Source: Euborellia annulipes
Taxonomy: Eukaryota; Arthropoda; Insecta; Dermaptera; Anisolabididae
Direction: 5' to 3'
DNA: 64,000 bases
NCBI GenBank assembly: GCA_023213315.1
Contig: JAKCPI010025175.1
Location: 19,033-83,032 of the forward strand
Shown: positions 1 to 11,465 of the stretch, one piece after another
Layout of the letters: each line of letters starts with the position of its first letter
Numbering within the stretch: the first letter of the stretch is position 1
Position numbers and translations under genes: made by a program
Notes under the pieces: generated by a model
Databases searched by the model: none
What the model was told of the DNA's origin: nothing
Seen by the model: the letters and a program-made list of their open reading frames with translations, nothing else

Positions 1-888
1 TCCAACCGCCCTCTATATTTGACGTAGAGGGGTGTTATTTCTAAAAATTATGGATTATATGTCATTTATCCTTTAAATATATCAAAGAGAATAAATAAAT
101 TGTCTGATAAAATATGACTTAATGAAATTGTATTGGATATTTCTCTCTCTCTGGTTGATTTTAGCTTCCTGCTTCGATTAGTTAATCTATCAGAGACTCG
201 TTAAGGCTTAGGTAAATGTATCCTGGCTTCATTTTCGACCATTTATCAATTCCCTCAGAGGCCTTGAAGCTTCCTACCATTACCCCCCCCCCCCTAGTCA
301 TACTACTTCTACGGCGATTTCATTCGCCGAGTTATCAATTATCTCCAAAGAGAGAGAGAAGCTCCAGAAATTGTCCTCGATTAAATTCCCTACTAATATT
401 AAATGAGTGAATGTGTGTAATATTTTAGCATTAATTGAGGTGTTTTTGGTTAGGAGAGTTTTTTTTTTCTTTTTCTTTTTAAAATGAACTTGCAGGGATT
501 TAGGATTATGGGGGGTTTAATGCAAAAAAATGAACGACGCCGCCATATCAAACCAAATTAGTTGTCAGTCAGTCAGTCAGTCAGTGTCAGCTTTCCCTTT
601 CCTTTTTCTCTCTCTCTCTCTAGCATAATTATTTAACTCGACTCTCTTTGCCTTTGCAAAAAAAAGAGGGAAGGATTTTTTTTTTCTTTAACTATTTGAT
701 TTCCAGATTTAATAAACTCTTTGCTTTATGACATTTATATTTAAAAGTAAAACAAATAGCTATGTTAATAAGAATGTGCTCAATCAAATATGTTAGCGTA
801 AAAAACGTTTCGATTAGGTGCGGCAATTAAATAATTTGAAAACAGCTCGTTTGTAAGGAGATAGACCGAAGATTGTTAACAAAAAATT
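1..888. other. AT-rich non-coding stretch
   Basis: No gene or transposon end is recognisable. The stretch holds poly-T and CT-rich tracts and a short GTCA microsatellite. The small ORF at 216-410 has no protein-like character and runs across a poly-C tract, so I do not call it a gene. Confidence 0.6.
564..586. repeat. GTCA tetranucleotide microsatellite
   Basis: About five uninterrupted GTCA units, followed closely by CT-rich sequence. Confidence 0.9.
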
Positions 889-1548
889 AAAAATCTGGTG
901 TGACTGGTCACACAGCACACAATTTTCTCTTAACTTTGATAAGAGAAAGTTGTGCTCTGTGCTTGTCACGCCAGATTTTTTGTGTCGACATATATCTAGT
1001 TTCCACTAATATATGAAAATTCAAGATGTTTTTTTTTTTTTAAACACTCACACATTTTTTCTCATTTACACAGTCTTTTTGGCAACTCGGGCCATATAAG
1101 ACTTTAAACGATACTCGTATGTTTAAATATATCTATTTGGGGTCCAGGCATTCTTATTTAAGCCATTTAGTATCCAAATGGCTTAAATAAAATCATCGGA
1201 CTGACTGGGGTCAGAACCCGCGACTTTTGATATACGAGGTTAGCACGCTAACCCCTACACCAAGCCCCGAGGGCAAAATTCAAGATGTAATTTTATAAAC
1301 ATGGGAAAATATTTATATTTTGTTACCATGTCAACCATTTCTCTTACCTTTCCTATGACGTACAAGAGTAAGTGTACTTTAAACAATTTTGCCATTTTAA
1401 AAAATAATTGAATTTTTAATCAAAATCGTTAGAGCTAACTAATTTCGAGAAAATCTAAAAAAAAAAAAACTGAAAAAGTACATTGGTAAAGTACTAGTAC
1501 TCTTTGGCCGATTTTGATTAAAAGCTTCATGTCAAGTCAAGTCCCATG
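889..1548 (+). mobile_element. Hairpin-headed repeat element, copy 1 (interrupted by SINE1)
   Basis: The copy opens with a near-perfect hairpin (889-980) whose arms begin AAAAATCTGGTGTGAC and end in the complement. The family body follows: a TGTCGA... segment, a GTTACCATG...CAACCATTTCTC block, and a block ending near AGTACTAGTACTCTTTGGCC. A SINE1 copy sits inside at 1029-1274. The same order recurs at 2.7, 5.9, 27.2 and, inverted, 10.6 kb, which defines the family. No coding capacity is visible and the class is unknown. Confidence 0.75.
1029..1274 (-). mobile_element. SINE1 copy with 13-bp target duplication
   Basis: Read on the minus strand it starts GCCCTCGGGGCTTGGTGTAG and has a box A-like region, a box B-like GGTTCTGACCCC, a small AAGCCATTTGG hairpin, the SINE1 tail with GGCC...GCC and a terminal A-tract. 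The 13-bp sequence AAAATTCAAGATG flanks it at 1016-1028 and 1275-1287, proving retroposition into the older hairpin-headed element. Confidence 0.9.
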
Positions 1549-2676
1549 GGAGTAAAAATAAATAAATAAATAAAAAATCAGTTTGCATTTTTTTCTTCAG
1601 AGTTTCATGACGTCATTTCTAAGAAATATTTTGTTATTCATCCTACACTAAATAGAAATGGAATTATTATTAATGTCAAAATGTCGACTAGTCTGGCCTA
1701 AATAGGATTAGTTTATCCTAGCCTAGATAATTTCTCATTTTCTCATTGCATTCGAATTTCAAAGTCCATTTGAAATGCCAGTCCAGCCCCGTAGCTAGTT
1801 GTCTGCGTCATCTGCATTCGCCTCTCGGATTATGATGATTATATTTGGTAACTGTTATTTCATTATTTCCAGGTAACAATTACTAATGCACCGATGCACG
1901 CGACACCCCTCAAAATCCCTCGGAATAATCCCCCCTTTGGCTTTAATGATAGTCCAATTGTCTCTATTGCGAACCTTTACCCTCTTCTATAGCCTGTAAT
2001 TACAGGTTGCAGTTGCATTTAATAAATAAGCACCGTTGCTTTGTCTGATTCACTCTCTCCAGGGGGAGATGACTTCATACTGTAATTTCATTTATATAGG
2101 GAAAAAAAAGACGATGATTTTTATAAGATTAGTTCCTGAACCTTTAATCTTCAATTAACGCAATTCCAGGAAACTTCATGATAATAACCAATTATCTTCC
2201 TCTACTCTCTCTATATGGGGAATATTATTAACATTCAATCGATTCCTTTTTTTCAAAATTATTATTATTATTATTTTCTACCCAATTTAAATTATAAACA
2301 AGAAAGTTTTATCCACCCCCTCCCTCTCTCTCTCTCTCTACCTTTAATGAATCATTATATCAAAAGAGCACGCAAAACGGAAACCATTTTTATCGGAATC
2401 GTTTTTATATATAGAATAAGTAAAAGTCAGTACTTTTAACATTATAAAACTTTTCTTCTCTGAAAATCAACTTTTTAAATTTAAATTCAAACTTTTTTTT
2501 TTTTTTATTTCTTTCATTATTATTTGAAAAGTTTTTTGACATTTTAAAATTATACAATTGATTTAAAAAAAAAAATGCTTTTTTTCTATTCAGGGACAGA
2601 ATATTATATCCTGAAATGATTTATTAAGCTGTCTGTCATCCTTTTCCTGAAATATTTTGTGATATTGTAGTAATTT
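1549..2676. other. Unassigned non-coding stretch
   Basis: No transposon end or convincing ORF. It contains an AATA-type run near 1556-1575, a TTA run near 2260-2275 and a CT run near 2325-2340. The stretch 1780-2060 is a little less AT-rich than its surroundings and carries no recognisable motif. Confidence 0.5.
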
Positions 2677-3330
2677 AAAAAAATCTGGTGTGACTGGTCG
2701 CACAGCTTACCTATGGTAAGAAAAAGTTAAGTTCTGTGCTTGTCACACCAGATTTTTTTGTGTCGAGATATTGGACTATTTAGTTTCCGCAGATATATTA
2801 GAATTCACGATATAAAATTTATAAACATGGGAAAATATTTATATTTTGTTACCATAGCAACAATTTCTCCTATCTTTCCTATGAAGTACCGTGCAGAGAA
2901 AAGATATTGTACAAGATGGCGGCTACCTGGCATTTGAGCCTTATGGCAGGTAGCCGCCATCTTGTACAATATATTTTCTCTGCATGGTACTACAAGAGTA
3001 AAGTCTGATTCAAAAGATTTCAACGGCAAAATGAGAATATACATTTTAAAGAGCATGTAAACAATAATTGTTTTTTGAATTTTAATCAAAATCGTTTTTT
3101 GAGAAAATCGAAAAAAACTGAACAAGTACATCAGTAAAGTAATAGTACTTTTTGGACGATTTTGTTCAAAAGCTTATTTTGACTGTCAGGGAGGGTAAGT
3201 ATCTTAAGGGAAATATAAAATTTCAATCCGGTAGCGCAATTCCTTCATGCTAAAAATGGTTATCGTTACATACACACAGACCAATTTGCGGAACCCAAAT
3301 TTTAGACTCAGGGGACTTTAAAACGAGTAT
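2677..3330 (+). mobile_element. Hairpin-headed repeat element, copy 2 (interrupted by palindrome)
   Basis: The 5' hairpin at 2677-2759 is followed by the full family body in the usual order, down to a segment resembling the 3' region (CACACAGACCAATTTGCGG, GGACTCAGGGGAC...). A 105-bp palindrome is inserted at 2886-2990. The 3' end after about 3330 diverges from the copy at 28.6-29.2 kb. Confidence 0.75.
2886..2990. repeat. 105-bp palindromic MITE
   Basis: The arms run from GTACCGTGCAGAGAA to its complement TTCTCTGCATGGTAC and include TTGTACAAGATGGCGGC and GCCGCCATCTTGTACAA around a spacer of about 15 bp. It interrupts the family block that elsewhere reads TATGGAGTACAAGAG. Small size and near-perfect pairing fit a MITE; no class can be given. 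Confidence 0.8.
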
Positions 3331-3378
3331 ATCCAAAAAAATTGTTTAAAAAAAAAGTTTTGACTTTTAGTCGTTTTC

Positions 3379-3477
3379 AAGTGCTGTGCACTTGCTCCGA
3401 TACAAGTGAACTAGCCTCTGTCTCTTAGAGGTTACTTCACTTGAATAGGAGCAAGCTTACAGTACTTAAAATTCATT
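3379..3477. repeat. Short palindromic repeat
   Basis: An inverted repeat with arms AAGTGCTGTGCACTTGCTCC and GGAGCAAGCTTACAGTACTT, continuing inward through CAAGTGAA/TTCACTTG and CCTCT/AGAGG. A small foldback or MITE remnant. Confidence 0.65.
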
Positions 3478-4057
3478 CAGGTAAGTCTTTAATAAAATAC
3501 ATTTGGCTGCCGAAAGTCCGCCAATACAATAATTCCAGCCCCAAAGACATACCATTTCAATAGAATTTTTTCTTTTAAAATATTTAAAATACCGGAAATA
3601 GATCTTGAAAAGCGGGAATGTTAAAGATATTTATTTGCCTCTCAAGAAATAACCAAGGATTTATTTTTTGATAATAAATTATCAATGAAGTTATTTTCCA
3701 ATTTTATTATTATAAAAACCAACATTTTGATAGTTCAATGTTTTTTTTTAATGTTCTATTAGCAGAGTTACAATCATATTTTATATATTTAATAAAAAAA
3801 AAAGATTTTGTTAAGATTATAAATTCAATTTTTATGTTCTATAATAAATTATAATTTTTTTTTAAGTTGGTTTAAATGTCATTGTTAATATTAATAGAAA
3901 AAGACATGACACAGTTTCATGAAATGGAATGCATTTTTATTTACGTATTTTACTTGAAAAAAAATTGAATTTATCTAAGCTAAACTGTAATAATTGTCGA
4001 TTTTACAACGAGAGTAAATGAAAGAAAAGGGGTTAAGGAACAGAAAGATTATTTGTC
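3478..4057. other. AT-rich unassigned stretch
   Basis: Low-complexity AT-rich DNA with poly-A and poly-T runs; nothing recognised. Confidence 0.55.
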
Positions 4058-4088
4058 GACGTTTCGGGTGAAAATTACCCGCTTCTCA
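4058..4088 (-). ncRNA. Hammerhead-like core, degenerate
   Basis: On the minus strand: a TTGAGAAGC segment in place of CTGATGA, helix GGGT/ACCC around a 7-nt loop, then GAAACGTC. Only one copy is seen here. The CUGANGA part is altered, so this is probably a relic of the ribozyme-like elements found elsewhere in the window. Confidence 0.4.
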
Positions 4089-4194
4089 AAAATCTAGAGC
4101 GATAACTCAATAGAGGACTTTAAAATCTAAAACCATCTTCGTACTATACACAAGTGAAGTGAAACTTATAGACAAAATAGTATATTCACATAAC

Positions 4195-4375
4195 TAGCCG
4201 AGGCGCCCGCCTTCGGCTTCGCCCCCGCTAACTCAAAAAGTTACTCGAGTATTTTTCCGGTACTCCTCTCCATAACGTCCTCTATAAGAATGCAAAATTT
4301 CGATTCAAAATTCCAAAGGAAGTTGGTCAAACAGAGCGTGACAGACAGACAGACGGACACTCCGCTATTATTTTT
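4195..4375 (+). mobile_element. Possible retroelement 3' remnant
   Basis: A GC-richer patch (GCCTTCGGCTTCGCC) precedes a segment with a GACAGACAGACAGACGGAC run. That combination is common near non-LTR retroelement ends, but no ORF or clear boundary supports it. Confidence 0.25.
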
Positions 4376-4520
4376 CAATAAGTAGACCATCATTTGAAAT
4401 TTTTATTTATTAAATGGTTTCAGGGGTAGTTTTTTTTATCCCTCTTTAGCTACAGAAATTATATATAATATTTAAGATATTATATAGGCCTACATCGCGT
4501 AGGTAAGCGGAAACGGAGAT

Positions 4521-4755
4521 TTATATAATTAGATATTACTTCATGTACCAAAAAAGATATAAGGGTGGCCGCCGGGAGTCGAACCACGGATCCACCGATT
4601 TGCCCTCAGTGTGCCCTTACCACTAGACCACAGCTACGGCAGTTCGGGTATATGAACTCAGTTGGAAAGCGGAAATCGGTGGATCCGTGGTTCGACTCCC
4701 GGCGGCACACCTGTATTTCTTTTTTGGTACATGAAGTAATATCTAATTATATAAA
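4521..4755. repeat. Palindrome built from tRNA-like halves
   Basis: The arms start TATAATTAGATATTACTTC and pair through CATGTACCAAAAAAG and on into CGCCGGGAGTCGAACCACGG and its complement. The inner part on the minus strand resembles a tRNA: a box A-like TGGTCTAGTGGTAAGG, then GGATCCGTGGTTCGACTCCC as box B. The acceptor arms do not pair, so it is tRNA-derived rather than a functional tRNA gene. The right arm repeats only the box B half. Confidence 0.7.
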
Positions 4756-5210
4756 TCCCCTTTAACGACATTGAATAAGAAAAATAATAAAATGCCGAAA
4801 GTCTCCGTCTAGACAATACTTCATACAACACAATTAATTTTTCAATAGAATTTTCTTCAAAAATGCGAATTAATCCTTTAAGAGATAAAGAAGTTTCCCT
4901 TAAAAAAAAAAAAAAAAAATATTAATCACTCATTTAGTTTTAAAAAGAGTAGACCTATATGAGTCGCACTCAAAACCCTAAAAAATAATTTTTCTTCTGT
5001 GAATTTAATAATATTATAATTATTATATTATTAATTATGAATAAAATTTATTCATTATTATTAATAAATTAATTATTAACAATTAGTATATAATAATATT
5101 AAATGTTGCTATATATATATATTAATTTAATAATAAATTCAATTCTAAATAGAATAAAACATTTATTATTATTAAATTAATTAGCAAATGTAATTGTGTT
5201 ATGATTTATT
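4756..5210. other. AT-rich low-complexity stretch
   Basis: Dominated by ATT/TAA runs, especially 4985-5180. No gene seen. Confidence 0.7.
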
Positions 5211-5690
5211 TCCAATCTATCGCTCTCTCGCTCCCTCCCCGGCTTTGCATTGATATTCACAAGAGTTACAAATAAGCTCCAGTTCTAAACTTGGGTAGTT
5301 ATTTTCATTTCCTAGTAATAATAATCTCCCCTAATGGTTATATCATAAAATAGAGAGACAAGGCAAATATTAAATTCTTAAACGATCTCATATAAAACCC
5401 AAGTCGTTTCCAAGTTTTGTGTTTTCAAACACATTTCGTCAGAAATTTTGTGAATATTTTAGGCTTGAATTTTTTAATGATTCGATCTTTTTTATTTACG
5501 GGAAGGGGGGGGGGGAGAAGTGGAATTTTTGTTGCCAACATCGTTAAATAGATACATATTTCACAAGCACAGTTAGAAATAACGTTAAGGAGTTGAATTT
5601 AAAAAATATTTTTATGTATCTTGATGGTGTGAGTCACGACCATATTGCTTTTCAAAGTTGAAATTGTCTCCTCTCGGCTACGATCCAAAT
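5211..5690. other. Unassigned non-coding stretch
   Basis: CT-rich patch near 5220, poly-G tract near 5505-5514, otherwise AT-rich. No recognised feature. Confidence 0.5.
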
Positions 5691-5698
5691 CCCTCCAG

Positions 5699-5835
5699 AC
5701 TAAAACCAAAAATCCTTTCACGATCGACCAAAAATCTCTTCACGATCTAACAAAGATCCCTCCACCATTGACAAAAAATCCTTTTTGGATCAGTCAAAAA
5801 ATCTCCAAAATATTCAAAATCTCCAATGATTAAAA
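5699..5835. repeat. Degenerate tandem repeat, unit about 25-30 bp
   Basis: The motif AAAAATC(T)CTTCACGATC recurs with drift at least four times. The same motif recurs at 7457-7500, pointing to one minisatellite or element scattered across the region. Confidence 0.6.
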
Positions 5836-5896
5836 TACTTCTCATACGAGAAAAAAAAATCCTTCAAGTATTTTCAGATTTAGTCCATTATTAAGG

Positions 5897-6515
5897 AAAA
5901 ATCTGGTGTGACGGCGCACGCACACAACTTCTCTTCCTTCGGTAATCGAAAGTTGTGTTCTGTGTTACCAGATTTTGTGTCGACATGTATTTAGTTTCGA
6001 CAGTAAGTACATTCGATTTTCAAGATGTAAAATTTATAAGTATGGCAAAATGTTTATATTTTGTTACCATGGCAACCACTTATCTTTTCTATGGAGAACA
6101 AGAGAAAGTGGTCTTCAGAAGATTTCAATCACAAAATGAGAATATACATTTTAAAGAGAACTAAAAAATAGTTGATATATGAATTTAAAAAAAAATCGTT
6201 GGAGGAATTTTGAGAAAATCGAAAAAAAACTGAAAAAGTGCATCAGTAAAGTGCTAGTACTCTTTGGGATTTTGTCCAAAAGCTTCGTGTCACGTCATGG
6301 GGTGCCTAACTTAAATATATAATTTCAACCTCCTAGCTCTTTCGTTCTTGAGATATTTTGTTCAAGAAGAAGAAAAAAAACAAACAGACCATGTCGCGAA
6401 AACACTTTTTGGATTCAGGGGACTCAAAACGTGAAGATCTATCAAAATCTCGACATCGAATTTTGACATGAACAATATTTCTTTTATATTAACATATATA
6501 TAGAGGAAGAGAAAG
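5897..6515 (+). mobile_element. Hairpin-headed repeat element, copy 3
   Basis: Hairpin 5897-5976, then the family body to the 3' region that ends with a CTCGACATCGAATTTTGAC segment and AAGAGAAAGTAAAA. The end matches the 3' end of the copy at 28.6-29.2 kb, so both termini of the family can be estimated here (about 620 bp). Confidence 0.75.
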
Positions 6516-6600
6516 TAAAATGATAATTAAATTTCATAATTAGAATTCTATAATTAATCATAAAAATATTAAATTTTAATTTTTGTATTTTTTATATGTA

Positions 6601-7066
6601 GAGTGAGGGACAATATTAAGTCCCACCCATGGGCGTACCCAGGATCAAATCTAGAGGGGGGCAGAACATGGCCGTCCAGATTGTGACATAGCTTTTTTTT
6701 TTATATATAGGGGAAAAGCCCTCTAATTAAAGGCATAAAAACCCTTGAGTCCTAACGAGTCCCCGTCGCTATCGCCCTACCTAATTTTGTTTCGTTTCAT
6801 CACTTTATAAACATTTAATTTTTTTTTTCTTGCTTCTAGGGGGGCAGCTGCCCCCTGCCCCTCGCTGGGTACGCCCATGGTCCCACCCACGCGTTTTCTT
6901 CTTGTGATTATTTCATTGTTTTTATTTAAAAAAAAAATGAAAATCTATTGGAAATTTTTTAGGTTTGAACCAAGAAAGTTTCCATTAAAAAATATATAAT
7001 ACTTTTTAAAAACAATGAAATAATCACAAGTAGAAAACGTATGGGACTTAATATTGTCCCTCACTG
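6601..7066. mobile_element. TA-flanked MITE (mariner-like), interrupted by a hAT-type element
   Basis: Terminal inverted repeats GAGTGAGGGACAATATTAAG and its complement, flanked by TA (6599-6600 and 7067-7068). A sister copy at 53327-53529 is 203 bp and uninterrupted. Here a 252-bp hAT-type element splits the left arm at 6628-6879. TA duplication and terminal repeats fit the Tc1/mariner superfamily; there is no transposase. Confidence 0.85.
6628..6879. mobile_element. Non-autonomous hAT-type element, CATGGGCGTACCCAGG family
   Basis: Ends CATGGGCGTACCCAG and CTGGGTACGCCCATG are perfect complements, with an exact 8-bp duplication GTCCCACC at 6620-6627 and 6880-6887. The sister at 35353-35605 has CATGGGTGTAGC/GCTACGCCCATG ends and its own 8-bp duplication. 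The interior is G-rich near both ends and has no ORF. Confidence 0.88.
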
Positions 7067-7068
7067 TA

Positions 7069-8894
7069 TCTGAGATTTAAGATGAAGTGCTCAACGCACG
7101 AGAACCTCCTTATAAATCAAATATACCAGAGTTGAAATCTCACCCTAACTGTGACCTTAATATTTTGATTGTTAGCAAGACAGACCCATAAAGGAATCAC
7201 AGAATGTTCCCTTATTCTTTGTTTTTTGTTTGCCCTTTCCCTTATTTTATTTAAAAGTGACCAGAGTTTTTTTAAACTTTTCTCTGAAAGTAAAAATACG
7301 AACGCAACAATATCAAGCAACAAAGAAGAAGAATACTCGCAGGATAAAAGACCTAGTTCTGAAGCCGCAAGATTAATTGTAACATTACAGCGCAATTGTA
7401 ATTTTGTAAATTATGAATAAATATAACTTTTATTATTATTTGTATTTTTTATACTAAAAATCTCTTCACGATCGAACAAAAATTTCTTCACAATCGACAT
7501 ATTGAAATAAATCATTTTATTTATTAAATGACTAAATTTCTTATAAAAAAACTAAAATTCCCCCAACTATAAATAAATTGAATTCGCAATGAGATCTCCT
7601 TCCGCATTTAAATTGCCCTATTTCTGGTTTCATCTTCCTTACTTTTATGTATTCGACAATAGTGCCGAGGTGGTTCATTACTTTTATAATAATCTTTATT
7701 GATCTTTGAGGATGTTCATAGAAAAGGGAATAACAATTAAATTTGCATGGCCCTTGAAGGGCGTGAGAGTTTATTAAACGAGTGACTACCCTCCTCAAAG
7801 GGAAAAAGACAATGGCTACGAACAAACGACTTGAGTTCGGCTCATTAACCCATGTCCGTCACAAGACGGTGCCAAGGATTTCGATTAACTCCCGCCGAGT
7901 GCGTTTCTTTTCTTTTTTTTAACCGATTGGCAATTTACATAAATTATAAAGGTCAAAGAAAAAATTTTAACACATTACGTTAATTATATAGTATTATTTG
8001 ACACTAAACATCAAAAAAATTGTTCATTCACACTTATCTCCGAGTCTAATCGAAAACTCCCAGTGTGTTGCAATAGCATAATGAAGATAATTCGAAAATT
8101 TATAGGCACGAATGAAAAAAAAAACGCTAATGGTTTAGAAGATTTAAAATTATAGTAAATTCTCTTTTTTAATAATAAAAAAAAAAAAAGAAGAGGAATC
8201 TTTAAGATAAAATAAATGTAAACTCGTTCTCATTAAAGAGGAAAAAAAGGCGCAGTATATTATCATTACGGAGGTGATAAGCCAAGTTTTGATCGCGATT
8301 TACTGGGGGTGCCGTTTAGAGCAAAGAAAAGGGGTCCTTTTTTGAAAATATAATGTTACCTTTTTTTTTACCCTAAACTTCGATATTACAATTTCAAGCG
8401 TTATTTAAAAATTCAGAAAATAATTATTAATTCTATTCATTATTAATATGCGGGATTTAATTATTATTATTATCTAGTAATTGATTATGATTTTAATAAT
8501 TAATTAGCATTTAAACTATTTATAGATAATTTATTCATTATAGAATAAATTAAAATCATTACAATATTATTATTATTATGTAGCTGCTTATAGAAATAAT
8601 ATTTTTTATTTGTAGAAAAATAATTTTTTATACAATATGGTTGATAGAATCCTAAGCAAATTTTAATAATATTGAGAGGATAGAAGCAAAATCATTAAAT
8701 CTTGAGCACAAACATATCTCGCAAATTTGCTATCTTAAACGATATATTGACTGGCTAATGAACAGTCTTTTTGAGCATTGATTGGAAAAATTCCATTCTT
8801 CTCAAACAAGGCTCTAACTAGTTAATAAATCATTAAAATTAAATATACAAATAATATACTCGTTTATATGTTTTAAGAAATTCATTAAATAAAA
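7069..8894. other. Unassigned non-coding stretch
   Basis: ORFs at 7117-7420 and 7541-7825 are short, overlap on opposite strands or lack any family-like pattern. A degenerate CTCTTCACGATCG repeat (7457-7500) links to 5.7 kb. AT-only runs occupy 8400-8620. Confidence 0.5.
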
Positions 8895-8978
8895 AATAAC
8901 ATTTCGACACTTTTGTGTCAAAAAAAAAAAATGTCGAAATATATTAAGTGTTAATTTTTAATTAATAGATATCTTGAA
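8895..8978 (+). mobile_element. Remnant of the 18.3 kb ribozyme-element family
   Basis: TGTCGAAATATATTAAGTGT followed by TAATTTTTAATTAATA matches the sequence downstream of the hammerhead-like core at 18861-18900. The core itself is missing and replaced by a poly-A run. Confidence 0.5.
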
Positions 8979-10633
8979 ATACAGTATATAACCGAATATA
9001 ATATTTGTATATTTATTTTTAATTTACGTATGAAAATTTTAAAATACGTCATATTTTGATGTCAGAGGTTAAATTTGAATGGTAAGCGTGACATAACAAT
9101 TCAAAATTGAATTTATAAAATTTTTGAGACTCGCATACTAAAAAAAAAAAGGTAAAAGTTTAAAACAAGATATTTAAATTAAAAGAAAGCTAATGTTTTA
9201 AAATACCAAGGTATATCTATTAAATAATAAAAAATAATTGTACCACACCCGGGATTTGAACTCGGATTCTTTTTACTTTTATTCTAACCTTTCTGTTTCT
9301 GGGGAGGGGGGGGGAGGTATTTCTATGTTGTGACAAAATATTTATAGGGGGGTTTGTTTGTATGTGCTAACTGTGCAGGGTGGGGGGGACAGAATATCGT
9401 CAAAAAAGGCGTTACGTAATACTGAACGACCCCTAAGACTATTTTTCATGTTCGTCATGTGAGAAACCGATTACATACCCAATAATTAAAACTTTTACTC
9501 TAACCCAAGTTTTTTCCTTGTCAGGTGAATTTTTTTGCATTAATGCCGACCCCGAAACGTAAATGTCCAATGAACGAGAAAGTACTTTTAAACCCCATCT
9601 CAATAAACAACTCTATTCAATTCAATAGTAGAAATAAAAATAAATATTTTTTGTTATATCATCAATCGATGGATTAATAAAAAAAAAACAGTCTGTTTTA
9701 ACTGATTTATTTTCTATTTTAAATATTTTATATAAAGATTTAACGTTATTTATTTAGCTTAGGAAAATTAATGAGCGTTCATCCCCTGAGGGGATGCTGC
9801 TGTTTTTTTATTTTACGAAATGCCCCGTTTGAGCGTGGGAAACCAATATTTATATCAATACGGTCTTTTAATCTGTTTGCAGCAAACTGCGGGCGTCTAT
9901 ATCCTATATCCTAACACCCAAGGCGAATAAATAACGAGCCATACACACACACACAGTAAAGAAACAATGATATAATCTTGATTTAACGTTAAATGCAAAT
10001 ATTTTTATCCCGTTTTAAATCAGACAATAAATAAAGTTAACACCTTGTGCTTGGTACAGCAGTTTGTTAACGGGGCTTAAGAATGAACGAGAAGAGAGAG
10101 AAATAAGCAGAAGCGAGCGAGGAGAGCTTGTTTTTTTTTTTTTTGCTAAAAATGCAAAAAATTCATTTGGCCTGCCTGCCGACTCAACCCGATCTAGAAG
10201 CAGGTAGAAGGAAGAAAATTGCCTTCCAAAGAAAATTAAATTTTTATTATGATATGTTATTTTTTGGATTAAGCTTTAAATTTATTTGCTTAGTCTAATA
10301 AGAAAGAGTTAGAAAAGAAAAAAAAAGTGTTTGTGTTTGTGTGTATTTTAAATAAGATAATTAAAAATTTATTTATGATTCTTTTTACGATGTTAAAGTT
10401 ATTTACCTTATACTCGTAAATAGAAAAAAAAATGAGACACTCACGGGAATTGAGCCCATGTCTTTGGAGGTTTAAAATTTGATAATATAAGCAGGAGATT
10501 AAAAACTTGGATAGGGAACCCCTTCCTATTTCCATAAATAACTTGTTTCGAATGTTATTGGGAGAAGAGGCTTTTTATTGGAGATGTGGTACCAACATTG
10601 AGAGCCAATTTATGATGCAGATGTTAGAAGTAT
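8979..10633. other. Unassigned stretch with two tRNA-like fragments
   Basis: At 9247-9266 a CCCGGGATTTGAACTCGG segment resembles an inverted box B region, and at 10437-10460 ACGGGAATTGAGCCCATG is similar; both may be eroded SINE heads. G-rich tracts occur at 9300-9390. No gene recognised. Confidence 0.4.
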
Positions 10634-11037
10634 AGAAAAAAAGAAATTCTTTCTTCCTACGGCCAAAGTACTAGTACTTTACTGATGTTTTTTTTTTCGA
10701 TTTAATTCGCTTCAATAATTTGGATTAAAATTAATAAATCAATTATTTTTTTAGATGCTCTTTAAAACGTATATTCTCATTTTGCCATTGAAATCGTCTG
10801 AAGACCACTTTACTCTTGTACTCCATAGGAAAGATAGGAGAAATGGTTGCCATGGTAACAAAATATAAATATTCTTCCATGTTTATAAATTTTATATCTT
10901 GAATTCAAATGTGCAGTACTGTCGGGAACGAAATATCTCGACACAAAAAAATCTGATGTGACAAGCACAGAACACAACTTTCGATTACTGAAGGTAAGGG
11001 AAAGTTGTGTGCTGTGCGACCATCACACCAGATTTTT
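10634..11037 (-). mobile_element. Hairpin-headed repeat element, copy 4 (inverted)
   Basis: On the minus strand the 5' hairpin lies at about 10944-11037, followed by the GTTACCATGGCAACCATTTC and AGTACTAGTACTTT blocks. It is truncated at the 3' side near 10634. Confidence 0.75.
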
Positions 11038-11465
11038 CTATTGTTGGGGTCATTGACATATTCAAATTGATTTTCCTTTCAGTGTACTTGTAAAATGTAA
11101 ATGGTACTTTTTAATAGAAAACTAGATTTTTATCTTTTAATAGGGAAAAAAGTTTTTTTTTTTTTTGTGGTTTATGAAATAGCAATGCAAAATTAAAATG
11201 ATGATATCCGGAGTGAATTGGAAAGTAAAATTAATTCCCTTTCTCTCTCTACGGTAATATTAAAAGAGAAATTAATTTATTAAAAGATTATAAAGCTTTA
11301 AAATAAATCTAAAATAGATGTTAATATCGCATGTTTAAAATAGGAAATATTTAAACAGAGGGGATACAAAGAAAAGTAAAAATAATCAATTAATATTATT
11401 GTAAAAATAGTATATTTAATTAGAAAAGTTTATATTAATTGGTGATTAGTTAAAATTAATAAGAA
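11038..11465. other. AT-rich unassigned stretch
   Basis: No repeat boundaries or ORFs recognised. Confidence 0.55.

Noticed and set aside
4567..4650. Functional tRNA gene on the minus strand
   Set aside because: Boxes A and B are good but acceptor and T-stem pairs fail, and it is part of a palindrome; it is tRNA-derived.
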